From: Glaciecola sp. UBA1851
GTDB lineage: Bacteria > Pseudomonadota > Gammaproteobacteria > Enterobacterales > Alteromonadaceae
Reading direction: 5' to 3'
NCBI GenBank assembly: GCA_002338515.1
Contig: DDIL01000019.1
Coordinates: forward strand, 1 to 15,586
Length of the DNA: 15,586 nucleotides
Positions 1 through 6,630 of this stretch are shown here, one piece after another. A program made the position numbers and the translations under genes. The notes beneath the pieces were generated by a model, which had not been told where the DNA came from, did no database searches, and saw nothing but the letters and a program-made list of their open reading frames with translations. Numbering within the stretch: the first letter of the stretch is position 1; each line of letters begins with the position of its first letter.

Positions 1-1
1 G

Positions 2-89
2 GAGATTACCGCCTACGCGGTAATGACAACTACTGAGTTTACCGCGTTCACGGCAATGACAAACTCTGAGATTACCGCGTGCGCGTCAC
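2..89. repeat. Palindromic intergenic repeat, 33-bp period, about 2.7 copies
   Basis: Three units begin at 2, 35 and 68 with GAGATTACCGC, GAGTTTACCGC and GAGATTACCGC, giving an exact 33-bp period. Unit 1 holds a perfect 8-bp stem, ATTACCGC (5-12) and GCGGTAAT (17-24), around a CTAC loop. Unit 2 has a similar stem with a G-T type mismatch, and unit 3 is decayed and runs into the gene end at 90. This resembles the short palindromic intergenic repeats of the GTCATTACCGCG...CGCGGTAATC kind scattered in many gammaproteobacterial genomes (family knowledge). It may also help end transcription of the minus-strand gene that stops at 90. The array may continue left of the window. Confidence 0.8.
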
Positions 90-1388
90 TTACTTGTTGT
101 CTTTATTTATTTTTAGCTCGTTAATTGCATCATTAAGGAACGGTTTATCTCGATGGCTAGCAAAGCTTCCTGGAAACAACACTCCTTTTAACTCAACTGT
201 TTTATGATCAAAATCTTCCATTATTAACGCGAACCTATGATTGTTAGACAACCGAGTATTATCAATTAAAGGGAAGTTAAAAAAATCCATCGAAAAATTT
301 GCTTTAGCTACAACTATTTGTTTGCTATTGACTTTGTTGTCTTCACATTCACCTTCATTTTCTTTTTTGACTTCATCTTCATTTTCTTTTTTGACTTCAC
401 CTTCATTTTCATTTTTGTCTTCACTTTCTTTTTCACATTCATCTACATTTTCTTTTCCGTCTTCATTTTCTTTTTGTGTTTTAAACGTTTCAAGAATTAA
501 CAGCTCTACATCAATTGTATGGTTTATTAAATCTGCATTACTGATTGTAATTTCGAATGAGCGAGCAACACCATCAAGGTTTAAATTATCTTTTGAATCA
601 ATTTCTTCTTGCGAATTCCAAAAGACATCATGGTTTGTGCCCGCTCCTTTTTCAATATTATTTATAACTATCTTGCACTCGGCAGCGCCATTAGTAATTT
701 TTTTTTGTTCGACGCATTTTTCATCAATCTCCTTTAGATGTGCACTTATTTTAAATTCAAACCTGTCGGGCGTTTCACTGCCAGCAGAAATGGTAGACAA
801 TTGTCTACTTGCTACACGTTTCGCCAAGCTTCGTAAACGTTTTTGATAAGGTGCTGCAACAACCATCCAATTGTCAATTACATTAGCATTAGCCTTCAAA
901 ATATGCTCAATATCATTTGATAGCTCACTAAACAATGGGCCAATACTTAATGAATCACCGAAATTAAGGGCTAACATTTCTAATTTTAAAATTTTCTTTG
1001 ATAGCTTATCTTTTATGTCTTCGCCTCTATATTTACTATCAATGTCAGAAACTAAATCACTAGATTGATTTGTAATAGTAATATCAGTAAAAAATCCGTT
1101 CATAATCTCCTTAAACATATCCTTTCTCAATGCACTTTCAGACTCTTCACGTCGACTTAAAAGCTCTGTATATAATCTTGAATTTTGTTCTTGAACAGAA
1201 AGTTCGGTTATCGTTTTTTGACCCCAATAACCCATAAGGGCAATAACCAATGGAATTAATATTGGGGAAATTATTTGCATTATTTTATGTAGATTAGCCA
1301 AAGTATTATTGATAATTACAGGCTCTTCTGTTGGAACATCTGGTACGTCAGATTGACTAGATTTATCTTTAGGTTGGTTTGCTGACAC
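90..1388 (-). CDS. Hypothetical membrane-anchored protein with acidic repeat insert
   Basis: I do not recognise the family. The 432-residue protein has a polar, proline-containing cytoplasmic-looking N-terminus (1-35), one hydrophobic segment at about 37-56 (IISPILIPLVIALMGYWG), then a charged heptad-like stretch (about 60-95), a mostly helical middle part (to about 195), and a beta-rich C-terminal part (about 210-432). Residues about 304-354 are a low-complexity Glu/Lys/Asn/Asp insert that includes tandem 8-residue repeats (EVKKENED, EVKKENEG) and splits the beta-rich part. No signal peptide or catalytic motif is visible. The ATG at 1386-1388 has only a weak GGGGA-type ribosome site 11 nt upstream. 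It lies 48 bp downstream of the small secreted-domain gene on the same strand, suggesting an operon. The single helix plus coiled coil suggests an anchored oligomeric protein, but this is inference and the function is unknown. Confidence 0.8.
   Translation of the reverse strand: MSANQPKDKSSQSDVPDVPTEEPVIINNTLANLHKIMQIISPILIPLVIALMGYWGQKTITELSVQEQNSRLYTELLSRREESESALRKDMFKEIMNGFFTDITITNQSSDLVSDIDSKYRGEDIKDKLSKKILKLEMLALNFGDSLSIGPLFSELSNDIEHILKANANVIDNWMVVAAPYQKRLRSLAKRVASRQLSTISAGSETPDRFEFKISAHLKEIDEKCVEQKKITNGAAECKIVINNIEKGAGTNHDVFWNSQEEIDSKDNLNLDGVARSFEITISNADLINHTIDVELLILETFKTQKENEDGKENVDECEKESEDKNENEGEVKKENEDEVKKENEGECEDNKVNSKQIVVAKANFSMDFFNFPLIDNTRLSNNHRFALIMEDFDHKTVELKGVLFPGSFASHRDKPFLNDAINELKINKDNK
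351..422. repeat. In-frame 24-bp tandem repeat inside CDS 90-1388
   Basis: Three adjacent 24-bp units occupy 351-374, 375-398 and 399-422. Units 1 and 2 differ at one base and units 1 and 3 at two. On the coding (minus) strand each unit encodes eight residues of the form E(V/D)K(K/N)ENE(G/D). More degenerate purine-rich copies continue to about 473. Because 24 is a multiple of three, gain or loss of a unit by slippage would keep the frame and change only the length of the acidic linker. Confidence 0.9.
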
Positions 1389-1436
1389 CGACTTAATTCC
1401 CCGTTTGGTTTTTAATGGTCGTTACGCTTGCCTTTT

Positions 1437-1730
1437 TTATTTCATATTGATATCGACTTCTTTACTGCCAGAACCTGAATTTACTTGCTTAATCACTTCG
1501 GTACCATTTACGTTAACAGAGCACCATACTACATCCTTCAATCCACGAACTCGATAGCGCCCAAAATTATTGGTTTTTGCCTCATGAGTAGTGCTACCAC
1601 ATTTGTATTGAACGGTAACACCTGATACAGGTTGATTATTTGAATTTCGCACAAACCCAGAGATGTTAGCGGCATGAATGGCAGTTGAAGTAAAAAGAAA
1701 AATCAATAAAAAGAAAATGCGTTTAATCAT
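1437..1730 (-). CDS. Small secreted carboxypeptidase-regulatory-like domain protein
   Basis: The 97-residue product starts with a clear Sec signal peptide (MIKRIFF, hydrophobic core LLIFLFTSTA, likely cleavage after AIHA at residue 20). The mature part is one small beta-sandwich of the carboxypeptidase regulatory-like / transthyretin-like type: ISGFVRNSNNQPVSGVTV at 23-40, then TNNFGRYRVRGL at 53-64, the usual pattern in which a new strand follows a G-x-Y/F turn. Cys44 and Cys70 could form a disulfide in the periplasm. Such domains usually bind or scaffold rather than catalyse (family knowledge). A GGAG lies 12 nt before the ATG. The stop is 48 bp before the start of the membrane-anchored protein downstream, so the two may be co-transcribed and act together at the envelope (inference). 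The exact role is unknown. Confidence 0.8.
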   Translation of the reverse strand: MIKRIFFLLIFLFTSTAIHAANISGFVRNSNNQPVSGVTVQYKCGSTTHEAKTNNFGRYRVRGLKDVVWCSVNVNGTEVIKQVNSGSGSKEVDINMK

Positions 1731-1790
1731 AAAGTGCTATCGCTCCGTTAGCTATAAAATAACTGAATGGGGCACACTAAAGATAAAATA

Positions 1791-1819
1791 AGTATACTCA
1801 TAGGATAAGAGGCTATGAG
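1791..1819 (-). promoter_or_regulatory. Inverted repeat next to a -10-like box upstream of CDS 1437-1730
   Basis: CTCATAG (1797-1803) and CTATGAG (1813-1819) form a perfect 7-bp inverted repeat with a 9-nt spacer. On the minus strand it is directly followed by TATACT (1796-1791), which resembles a -10 box about 60 nt upstream of the secreted-domain gene. No good -35 box is seen at 16-18 nt. It could be an operator or simply a hairpin between the kinase gene and this operon. The rest of 1731-1891 shows nothing else clear. Confidence 0.25.
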
Positions 1820-1891
1820 ACGGATTATCTGAAACCCTGTTGGTATTCCTTAAGGTAGTGTATTTATTTGGTAATGTCTACTTAAAGATGG

Positions 1892-3160
1892 TTAATTCAA
1901 ACAGTCTATTTTTACTCTGTATTTTAATCCGTCGTTACTGATGTGAATTTTCCACTCCATTTCTTCAGCAATTCTTCTCACTAAATATTGCCCATGTCCC
2001 AAGCCTTTATGCTCTGGGCGTTGGTTAGTACTTTCTAAAGTATTTTCAAAAAATAATTGTTGTTCGTGCACATATATCAGCATGGTTTTAATATTGCCAT
2101 GATAAAGCGCGTTGTTAACCAAGTTTTGAAATAACAACGCAATAAGGTGAGCATTTCCCGTTACTTGAAAATCCTCATCTACATCAAGATTTGCATCGAA
2201 AGATATATCAGGATACAACTGATATATATTCAACACGGTTCTCTCAATTATTGGAAGTACTCTTAATGAAGAAAAGTGAAGATTTTCTTGTCTAGCAAGC
2301 GCCAATAGTACTTCAACTGTATCTTCTAATTCTTTAGAAGCATTAGAAACGACTGATATTTCAGTATCGCTAAAGGTTTCTTTCTGTTCATTATTATTTT
2401 TGAAAGCCTTTTGTTTTAACGCAACCACGTTTTTGATAATAGTAATAGGGGTGCGTAGTTCATGACTTACATCACGCGTGAAATTTTGCTCTCGTTTTAA
2501 CAACATTTGAACTTGAGAATATGAATACTCTAGTGCTTTTGATAATTCACCAATTTCATCTTTTCGTTCTCTTCCTGAAAACTTAACTGTTTCACTCTGT
2601 TTGTCATGTTCAGAAGAAATGTATTTGCCGGTTTTTGTTTTCTCTTCAACATCTGTTCTTAGTTGTTCAATTGGCTTTGATAACAGCTTCGACAAATACC
2701 AAGAACTTAGCAAACATAAAATTACTGCACCTATAGATGCGCTATATAGAAATAAGGCTTTTACTTGAGATAGATGTTGATTAGCCGATAGCTCTGTTAA
2801 ATTCAAAAGTAAATAAACTTCTTCTTGATTATAGCTAAATTGACTAAACACATAAGCTTCGTGCTGTTTGTTAGTAAAAGAGCCTTGTTGGCGAAGATCA
2901 ATTAAATTTTTATATTCAGACGAAAGAGAATTTGAAGAATTGAAAACTGAAATACTTTCATACAAAGGATGAAAATTAGACTGTTCGGCTAACGCTGTGG
3001 TTAATCTGGTTTGTTCAGCCATTAAAATAGTTTCAAACGCATTTTGTTCTGCAGTATCAATTAGCAACGTTGAAAGGCGAATAAAAAAGAAACAAATCAC
3101 CATAGATAGACTAACAAAGGCAACTAACAAACGACTTTGTAGGCTATGAAACTTGATCAT
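1892..3160 (-). CDS. Orphan sensor histidine kinase (HAMP, HisKA, HATPase)
   Basis: This is an inner-membrane two-component sensor kinase of 422 residues. TM1 lies at about 11-31, a periplasmic sensor region at about 32-134 and TM2 at about 135-157. A HAMP-like linker follows to about 222, then HisKA with FTRDVSHELRTPITII, where His233 is the expected phospho-acceptor. The ATP-binding domain has an N box (QNLVNNALYHG, Asn346 and Asn350) and a G2 box (GLGHG, 386-390). The G1 motif, normally D-x-G-x-G, reads ENTLE at about 372-376, so both glycines are missing. The short ATP-lid region fits a minimal catalytic domain. AAGGTGA precedes the ATG by 7 nt, supporting this start. No response regulator is adjacent: the upstream neighbour is 572 bp of non-coding DNA and the downstream genes are unrelated. 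Signal and partner are unknown. Confidence 0.9.
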   Translation of the reverse strand: MIKFHSLQSRLLVAFVSLSMVICFFFIRLSTLLIDTAEQNAFETILMAEQTRLTTALAEQSNFHPLYESISVFNSSNSLSSEYKNLIDLRQQGSFTNKQHEAYVFSQFSYNQEEVYLLLNLTELSANQHLSQVKALFLYSASIGAVILCLLSSWYLSKLLSKPIEQLRTDVEEKTKTGKYISSEHDKQSETVKFSGRERKDEIGELSKALEYSYSQVQMLLKREQNFTRDVSHELRTPITIIKNVVALKQKAFKNNNEQKETFSDTEISVVSNASKELEDTVEVLLALARQENLHFSSLRVLPIIERTVLNIYQLYPDISFDANLDVDEDFQVTGNAHLIALLFQNLVNNALYHGNIKTMLIYVHEQQLFFENTLESTNQRPEHKGLGHGQYLVRRIAEEMEWKIHISNDGLKYRVKIDCLN

Positions 3161-3217
3161 GGAATATCACCTTATTACCGAACATTTTGCATTGCTTTTT
3201 ATCGCGAATCAAAAATC

Positions 3218-3240
3218 AAAGATTTAAAGATTTAAAGATA
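3218..3240. repeat. 8-bp tandem repeat AAAGATTT, nearly three copies
   Basis: AAAGATTT at 3218-3225 and 3226-3233 is followed by AAAGATA at 3234-3240. It lies about 60-80 bp upstream of the kinase start on the minus strand, so it could influence the spacing of its promoter. It may also be neutral AT-rich slippage sequence. Confidence 0.7.
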
Positions 3241-3430
3241 ATTAGTATTGAGTTAAATCAGAGTGAAAGCAATAGTAGTAATTTTTAGATATAACCAATT
3301 TTACCATTTAACCAATCTAAAACTTATTTAAACAGGCTCTCGATATTACAATTGTCTAAAGTTAAAAATTAGAAAGTTAAAACTCTTAAAGAATTTAAAA
3401 CAAAATAATTTAAGCGTTAAAAGTCAATAT

Positions 3431-3450
3431 AAACTTAAACAATTAAGTTT
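3431..3450. repeat. 8-bp stem hairpin in the intergenic region
   Basis: AAACTTAA (3431-3438) and TTAAGTTT (3443-3450) pair perfectly around a 4-nt ACAA loop. The stem is almost pure A-T and there is no long U-tract beyond, so it is a weak terminator candidate. It may equally be a protein-binding palindrome in the divergent control region. Confidence 0.35.
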
Positions 3451-3643
3451 TTGGTTAAAGTGAGTCTACTTTTATTTTATAATAAAAAACACAGAAAATA
3501 CAATGATATAAAATATTTTATGATTGTTTTTAAATTTCAATATGATCGATAATCTTTAAGTTAAACAATTTATCTTAATTTCTTATTGAACGATTAAGTT
3601 AAATGTTGGATACTACTTAACATAGAATTTACATTAATTGCGA

Positions 3644-3719
3644 AACCTATAAAAATCAGTGCTTGTTACTTTAAGATAGAGTCTTCAATTTTAAATTAGC
3701 GTAATGCCGTTTATAGGTT
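3644..3719. promoter_or_regulatory. Inverted arms AACCTATAAA / TTTATAGGTT in the GH13 leader
   Basis: AACCTATAAA at 3644-3653 has its exact reverse complement at 3710-3719, 25 bp before the glucosidase ATG. The 56-bp separation suits either a long mRNA stem or two oppositely oriented protein-binding half-sites. The sequence shows the arms directly, but the role is inference. Confidence 0.35.
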
Positions 3720-3744
3720 CAAGAAAATTTAATTGAGAGTGTTT

Positions 3745-5433
3745 ATGAAGTTAAGTCAAATTGACAGAAAATGGTGGAAAGAAGCTGTTGTTTACCAAAT
3801 TTATCCACGCAGTTTTCAAGACACCAACGGCGATGGTGTGGGTGATTTGCCTGGTGTTATTCAAAGATTAGATTACATCAAAAGTTTAGGCGTAGATGTT
3901 ATTTGGTTAAACCCGTGTTTTGAATCACCTAATGACGACAATGGTTACGACATTTCGGATTACCGCAAAATCATGCCGGAATTCGGCACCATGGACGATT
4001 TCGAAACACTTTTAGCAGGTGTGCATGAAAGAGGTATGAAGCTAGTAATGGACTTAGTGGTGAATCATTCTAGTGATGAGCATGAGTGGTTTAAACAATC
4101 GCGCTCTTCTCGTGATAACCCATACAGAGATTACTATCATTGGTGGCCTGCTGAAAAGGGCACACCTCCTAGGCGTTGGAGCTATTTCGATAAAGATGGT
4201 ACAGCTTGGAAGTATGACGAGCCAACCGATGCTTATTACCTGCATTACTTTGCTGAAAAGCAGCCTGATTTAAACTGGGAAAACCCAAAGGTTCGTGAAG
4301 AAATTTATGACATGATGCATTTTTGGTTTAAGAAGGGCATTGACGGTTTTAGAATGGATGTCATTACTTTTATTTCTAAACATGACGGTTATCCAGAGTT
4401 TCCTGAAGAGTACCAAGGGCAAAACATGATAGATATGTATGCTCAAGGACCGCGTTTGCATGAGTATTTGCATGAAATGAATGAAAAGGTGTTAAGTCAT
4501 TATGACATTATGACCGTTGCTGAAGGTCCAGGAACGCATACCGATAACGTGCTTAAATTGGTAGGTGATGATAGGAAAGAGCTGAATATGAACTATCATT
4601 TTGATCACCAATCCATTGGTGTCGGTGATCGCGGTATGGTGAATGAAGCATTCCAAGACTTAGTTCAGTTTAAGCAAGTTATGTCTGATTGGGATAAAGC
4701 ATTAAGTCAAGATGGCTGGAATACTGTTTATTTTGGCAATCATGATTTTCCAAGAATGGTGAGTCGCTGGGCAAGTGACGCGCCTGAGTATCGTGCTACT
4801 GCTTCTAAAATGCTGACCACCTATTTATTAACTATGCGCGGTACACCTTATTACTACATGGGTGACGAGATCGGCATGTCTAATATTAAGTTTGAATCAA
4901 TAGATGAATACGATGATATTATGACGAGAAATTGGTACAGCCTCACTCAACAAGAAGGTGGTGATACGCAGGCGTTACTAGACTCGCATAAAATCACTGG
5001 AAGAGACAATGCACGTACGCCAATTCAATGGGACAATACCAGTAATGCAGGATTCACAACAGGTAAGCCTTGGTTAACTATTAACCCTAATTATGCCGAA
5101 GTGAACGTTGCTGAACAACAAAATAGATCTGATTCTGAATTAAACTATTTTAGAAAACTTATGAAATTCCGTAAAAGCGAGTTAACGCTTATTTATGGTA
5201 GCTATAATCTGCTTTATTCTGAGCATACTCAGTTATATGCTTACACGCGTGAACTTGATGATAAAAAATTATTAGTTTTACTGAATTTCTCAAATCAGGT
5301 TGCTGAATGTGAAGCACCTGCAAGTATGCATTTAGGTAAGGTGTTAATTAACAACTGCGATGCGTTTTCTGTCAACGAAAACAGTATATCTTTAAAACCT
5401 TACCAAGCCGTTATTATTGAAGTGGGTCAATAA
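3745..5433 (+). CDS. Cytoplasmic GH13 alpha-glucosidase, oligo-1,6-glucosidase type
   Basis: This retaining alpha-glucosidase removes terminal glucose from alpha-linked oligosaccharides. The start is the ATG at 3745, which has GAGAG five nt upstream; an in-frame TTG at 3733 would add four residues and remove that spacing. Numbered from this ATG (562 residues), region I is DLVVNHSSDEH (about 104-114). Region II is GFRMDVITF with nucleophile Asp205, region III is TVAEGPG with acid/base Glu260, and region IV is FGNHDFPR with Asp334. The N-terminal VVYQIYPRSF and GVIQRLDYIKSLGVDVIWLNP are typical of oligo-1,6-glucosidase/trehalulose-type GH13 enzymes. The residue after the nucleophile is Val, a signature linked to alpha-1,6 activity in isomaltases, whereas maltases usually have Thr or Ala (family knowledge). 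There is no signal peptide, so it acts in the cytoplasm. It precedes the LacI gene on the same strand, consistent with a sugar-utilisation unit. Confidence 0.93.
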   Translation: MKLSQIDRKWWKEAVVYQIYPRSFQDTNGDGVGDLPGVIQRLDYIKSLGVDVIWLNPCFESPNDDNGYDISDYRKIMPEFGTMDDFETLLAGVHERGMKLVMDLVVNHSSDEHEWFKQSRSSRDNPYRDYYHWWPAEKGTPPRRWSYFDKDGTAWKYDEPTDAYYLHYFAEKQPDLNWENPKVREEIYDMMHFWFKKGIDGFRMDVITFISKHDGYPEFPEEYQGQNMIDMYAQGPRLHEYLHEMNEKVLSHYDIMTVAEGPGTHTDNVLKLVGDDRKELNMNYHFDHQSIGVGDRGMVNEAFQDLVQFKQVMSDWDKALSQDGWNTVYFGNHDFPRMVSRWASDAPEYRATASKMLTTYLLTMRGTPYYYMGDEIGMSNIKFESIDEYDDIMTRNWYSLTQQEGGDTQALLDSHKITGRDNARTPIQWDNTSNAGFTTGKPWLTINPNYAEVNVAEQQNRSDSELNYFRKLMKFRKSELTLIYGSYNLLYSEHTQLYAYTRELDDKKLLVLLNFSNQVAECEAPASMHLGKVLINNCDAFSVNENSISLKPYQAVIIEVGQ

Positions 5434-5466
5434 AAGAACTCAAGATACTTTTTAACGAAGAAAAAT

Positions 5467-5499
5467 AAAGTACAATGCTTAAAAGGGATTGTACTTTTT
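5467..5499 (+). terminator. Hairpin with T-run after the glucosidase gene
   Basis: AAAGTACAAT (5467-5476) and ATTGTACTTT (5488-5497) form a perfect 10-bp stem with an 11-nt loop, ending in a TTTTT run, 33 bp after the stop. A second stem, AAAGGGAT (5482-5489) with ATCCCTTT (5513-5520), overlaps its right arm by two bases and so competes with it. It is probably an intrinsic terminator that weakens read-through into the LacI gene. Confidence 0.6.
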
Positions 5500-5536
5500 C
5501 ATTTATAAAACTATCCCTTTAATTAGATATTTTTAA

Positions 5537-5550
5537 TAATACCAGTATTA
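5537..5550. promoter_or_regulatory. Palindrome TAATAC-CA-GTATTA upstream of lacI-family gene
   Basis: The 6-bp arms TAATAC (5537-5542) and GTATTA (5545-5550) are exact reverse complements around a 2-bp centre, ending 24 bp before the regulator ATG. Size, even spacing and position fit an autoregulatory operator of a LacI-family repressor. The central CA is not the usual CG of that family, so the call is tentative. Confidence 0.35.
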
Positions 5551-5574
5551 GCGACAGAGAGTTTGATAAACATA

Positions 5575-6609
5575 ATGCCAACACAAAGAAGACGGAACCT
5601 TACATTAAAAGATGTTGCTAGCGCACTAAAGACATCTACTGCAACTATATCTAATGCTTTTAATCGTCCCGATCAACTCTCGGTAGCTAAGCGTGAAAAA
5701 ATACTTCTAGCGTGCAAAGAGTTGGGCTATGCAGGACCTAACAAAGCCGCGCAAATTTTAAGGAAAGGAAAGTCCAATATTATCGCGGTTGTGCTGGCCG
5801 ATAGTATTGAGTATATGGTGACCGATCCTGTAGCTAGTAGTTTTATTAAGGGCGTTACGCAAATGCTGAAAGAGCATCAAAAGCATTTGTTGTTATACGC
5901 GGGCGATTCTGAATCAATAAGAGATGTTATTGACTTTGTAGATGGCTTCATTTGTTATGGAGCCCCTAGAAATAATAAATTGATTGAACAAATCAATGGG
6001 CAATACAAACCTGTTGTTACTGTTGATTTTAACTTGGGAAGCAATGTATCTGTTAACATTGACAACGATACAGCTTCATACGAAGTTGCTAAATTAGCAT
6101 TAAAGCCTAATGATAGAGTAGCTATCATTGGTTTACGATTAATTGAAGCTAATCACACTTGCCGTATATACGATGCGCCTTTGATAGATGTAGAGCATTG
6201 TGTGACGCATCGGCGCTTAGAAGGTTACTTAAAAGCGGTAGATGAAGTCGGTTTGGTTGTTGAAACAGGCAGTATTTGGCATACCCCTGAGAATAACCAT
6301 AAATATGCGCGACAAGCCGCGTTAGAAGTGCTTAATTCTAGGCCTCGCCCTAATGTAATTCTATGTATGAGTGACCTAATTGCGATTGAAGTATTGCATT
6401 GTGCACGAGAGCTAAAAATAGATGTGCCTAACGAGGTTAAAATCACAGGATTTGACGGTATAAGTGAATCTACACGTGTTCAGCCGCATATTACAACCGT
6501 TTATCAATCTAGTGTTGAAAAAGGCAGAAAGGCCGCCAAGCTCTTACTTAATGGTAGCGAAGAAAGCTGTATGTTAAGCCACAAATTACAAAAAGGCGGC
6601 ACAATTTAG
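5575..6609 (+). CDS. LacI-family transcriptional regulator
   Basis: This is a DNA-binding regulator, probably a repressor controlled by a sugar or sugar phosphate. Counted from the ATG at 5575 (344 residues), the N-terminal helix-turn-helix spans about 9-31 (LTLKDVASALKTSTATISNA, then FNRP). The hinge helix is KAAQILRKGKS (57-67) with the conserved Leu that inserts into the operator minor groove in this family. The rest (about 68-344) is a periplasmic-binding-protein-like effector domain with family patterns LCMSDLIAIEVL and KITGFDGI, and a normal C-terminal ending. The nearest purine-rich site, AGAGAG at 5556-5561, is 13 nt from this ATG; an in-frame TTG at 5563 sits too close to it and would only add four residues. 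It lies between the glucosidase (same strand) and the convergent halogenase/receptor pair, so it most likely controls this locus. Confidence 0.93.
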   Translation: MPTQRRRNLTLKDVASALKTSTATISNAFNRPDQLSVAKREKILLACKELGYAGPNKAAQILRKGKSNIIAVVLADSIEYMVTDPVASSFIKGVTQMLKEHQKHLLLYAGDSESIRDVIDFVDGFICYGAPRNNKLIEQINGQYKPVVTVDFNLGSNVSVNIDNDTASYEVAKLALKPNDRVAIIGLRLIEANHTCRIYDAPLIDVEHCVTHRRLEGYLKAVDEVGLVVETGSIWHTPENNHKYARQAALEVLNSRPRPNVILCMSDLIAIEVLHCARELKIDVPNEVKITGFDGISESTRVQPHITTVYQSSVEKGRKAAKLLLNGSEESCMLSHKLQKGGTI

Positions 6610-6630
6610 CACAAATTTATTGTGCTAAAT
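6604..6630. terminator. Bidirectional hairpin holding the stop codons of two convergent genes
   Basis: The 11-bp arms at 6604-6614 (ATTTAGCACAA) and 6620-6630 are exact reverse complements with a 5-nt loop. The LacI-gene stop TAG (6607-6609) is in the left arm, and the halogenase stop (6617-6619) covers the end of the loop region. The genes are separated by only 7 bp. The outer ends give short U-rich tails in both directions, fitting a shared terminator for converging transcripts. Confidence 0.65.

Larger units (their letters stand above)
3161..3732. other. AT-rich intergenic region between kinase and glucosidase
   Basis: This 572-bp spacer between divergent genes carries no convincing coding frame. 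It is strongly AT-rich with many TTAA and GTTAAA tracts. It should contain promoters of both the kinase (minus) and the alpha-glucosidase (plus), but I see no good paired -35/-10 boxes. Recognisable structure comprises an 8-bp tandem repeat (3218-3240), a hairpin (3431-3450), a 13-bp imperfect palindrome TTTAAGCGTTAAA (3409-3421), and widely spaced 10-bp inverted arms (3644-3719). A stretch at 3579-3607 resembles one upstream of the TonB-dependent receptor (11381-11405). Confidence 0.75.

Noticed and set aside
2..89. Possible CRISPR array
   Set aside because: The units are directly adjacent with a 33-bp period and there are no unique spacers; each unit is a palindrome, fitting an intergenic repeat instead.
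241..846. Plus-strand open frame rich in Ser/Phe opposite CDS 90-1388
   Set aside because: Its repeats are the antisense of the Glu/Lys codon tract (TTC/TTT runs), with no ribosome site and no family resemblance.
3161..3732. Hidden response regulator or small gene between kinase and glucosidase
   Set aside because: I found no open frame of useful length with a ribosome site; the region is dense in stops and AT-rich.
3733..3744. TTG start for the glucosidase
   Set aside because: It would place the GAGAG ribosome site inside the gene and adds four residues without family support; the ATG at 3745 has correct spacing.
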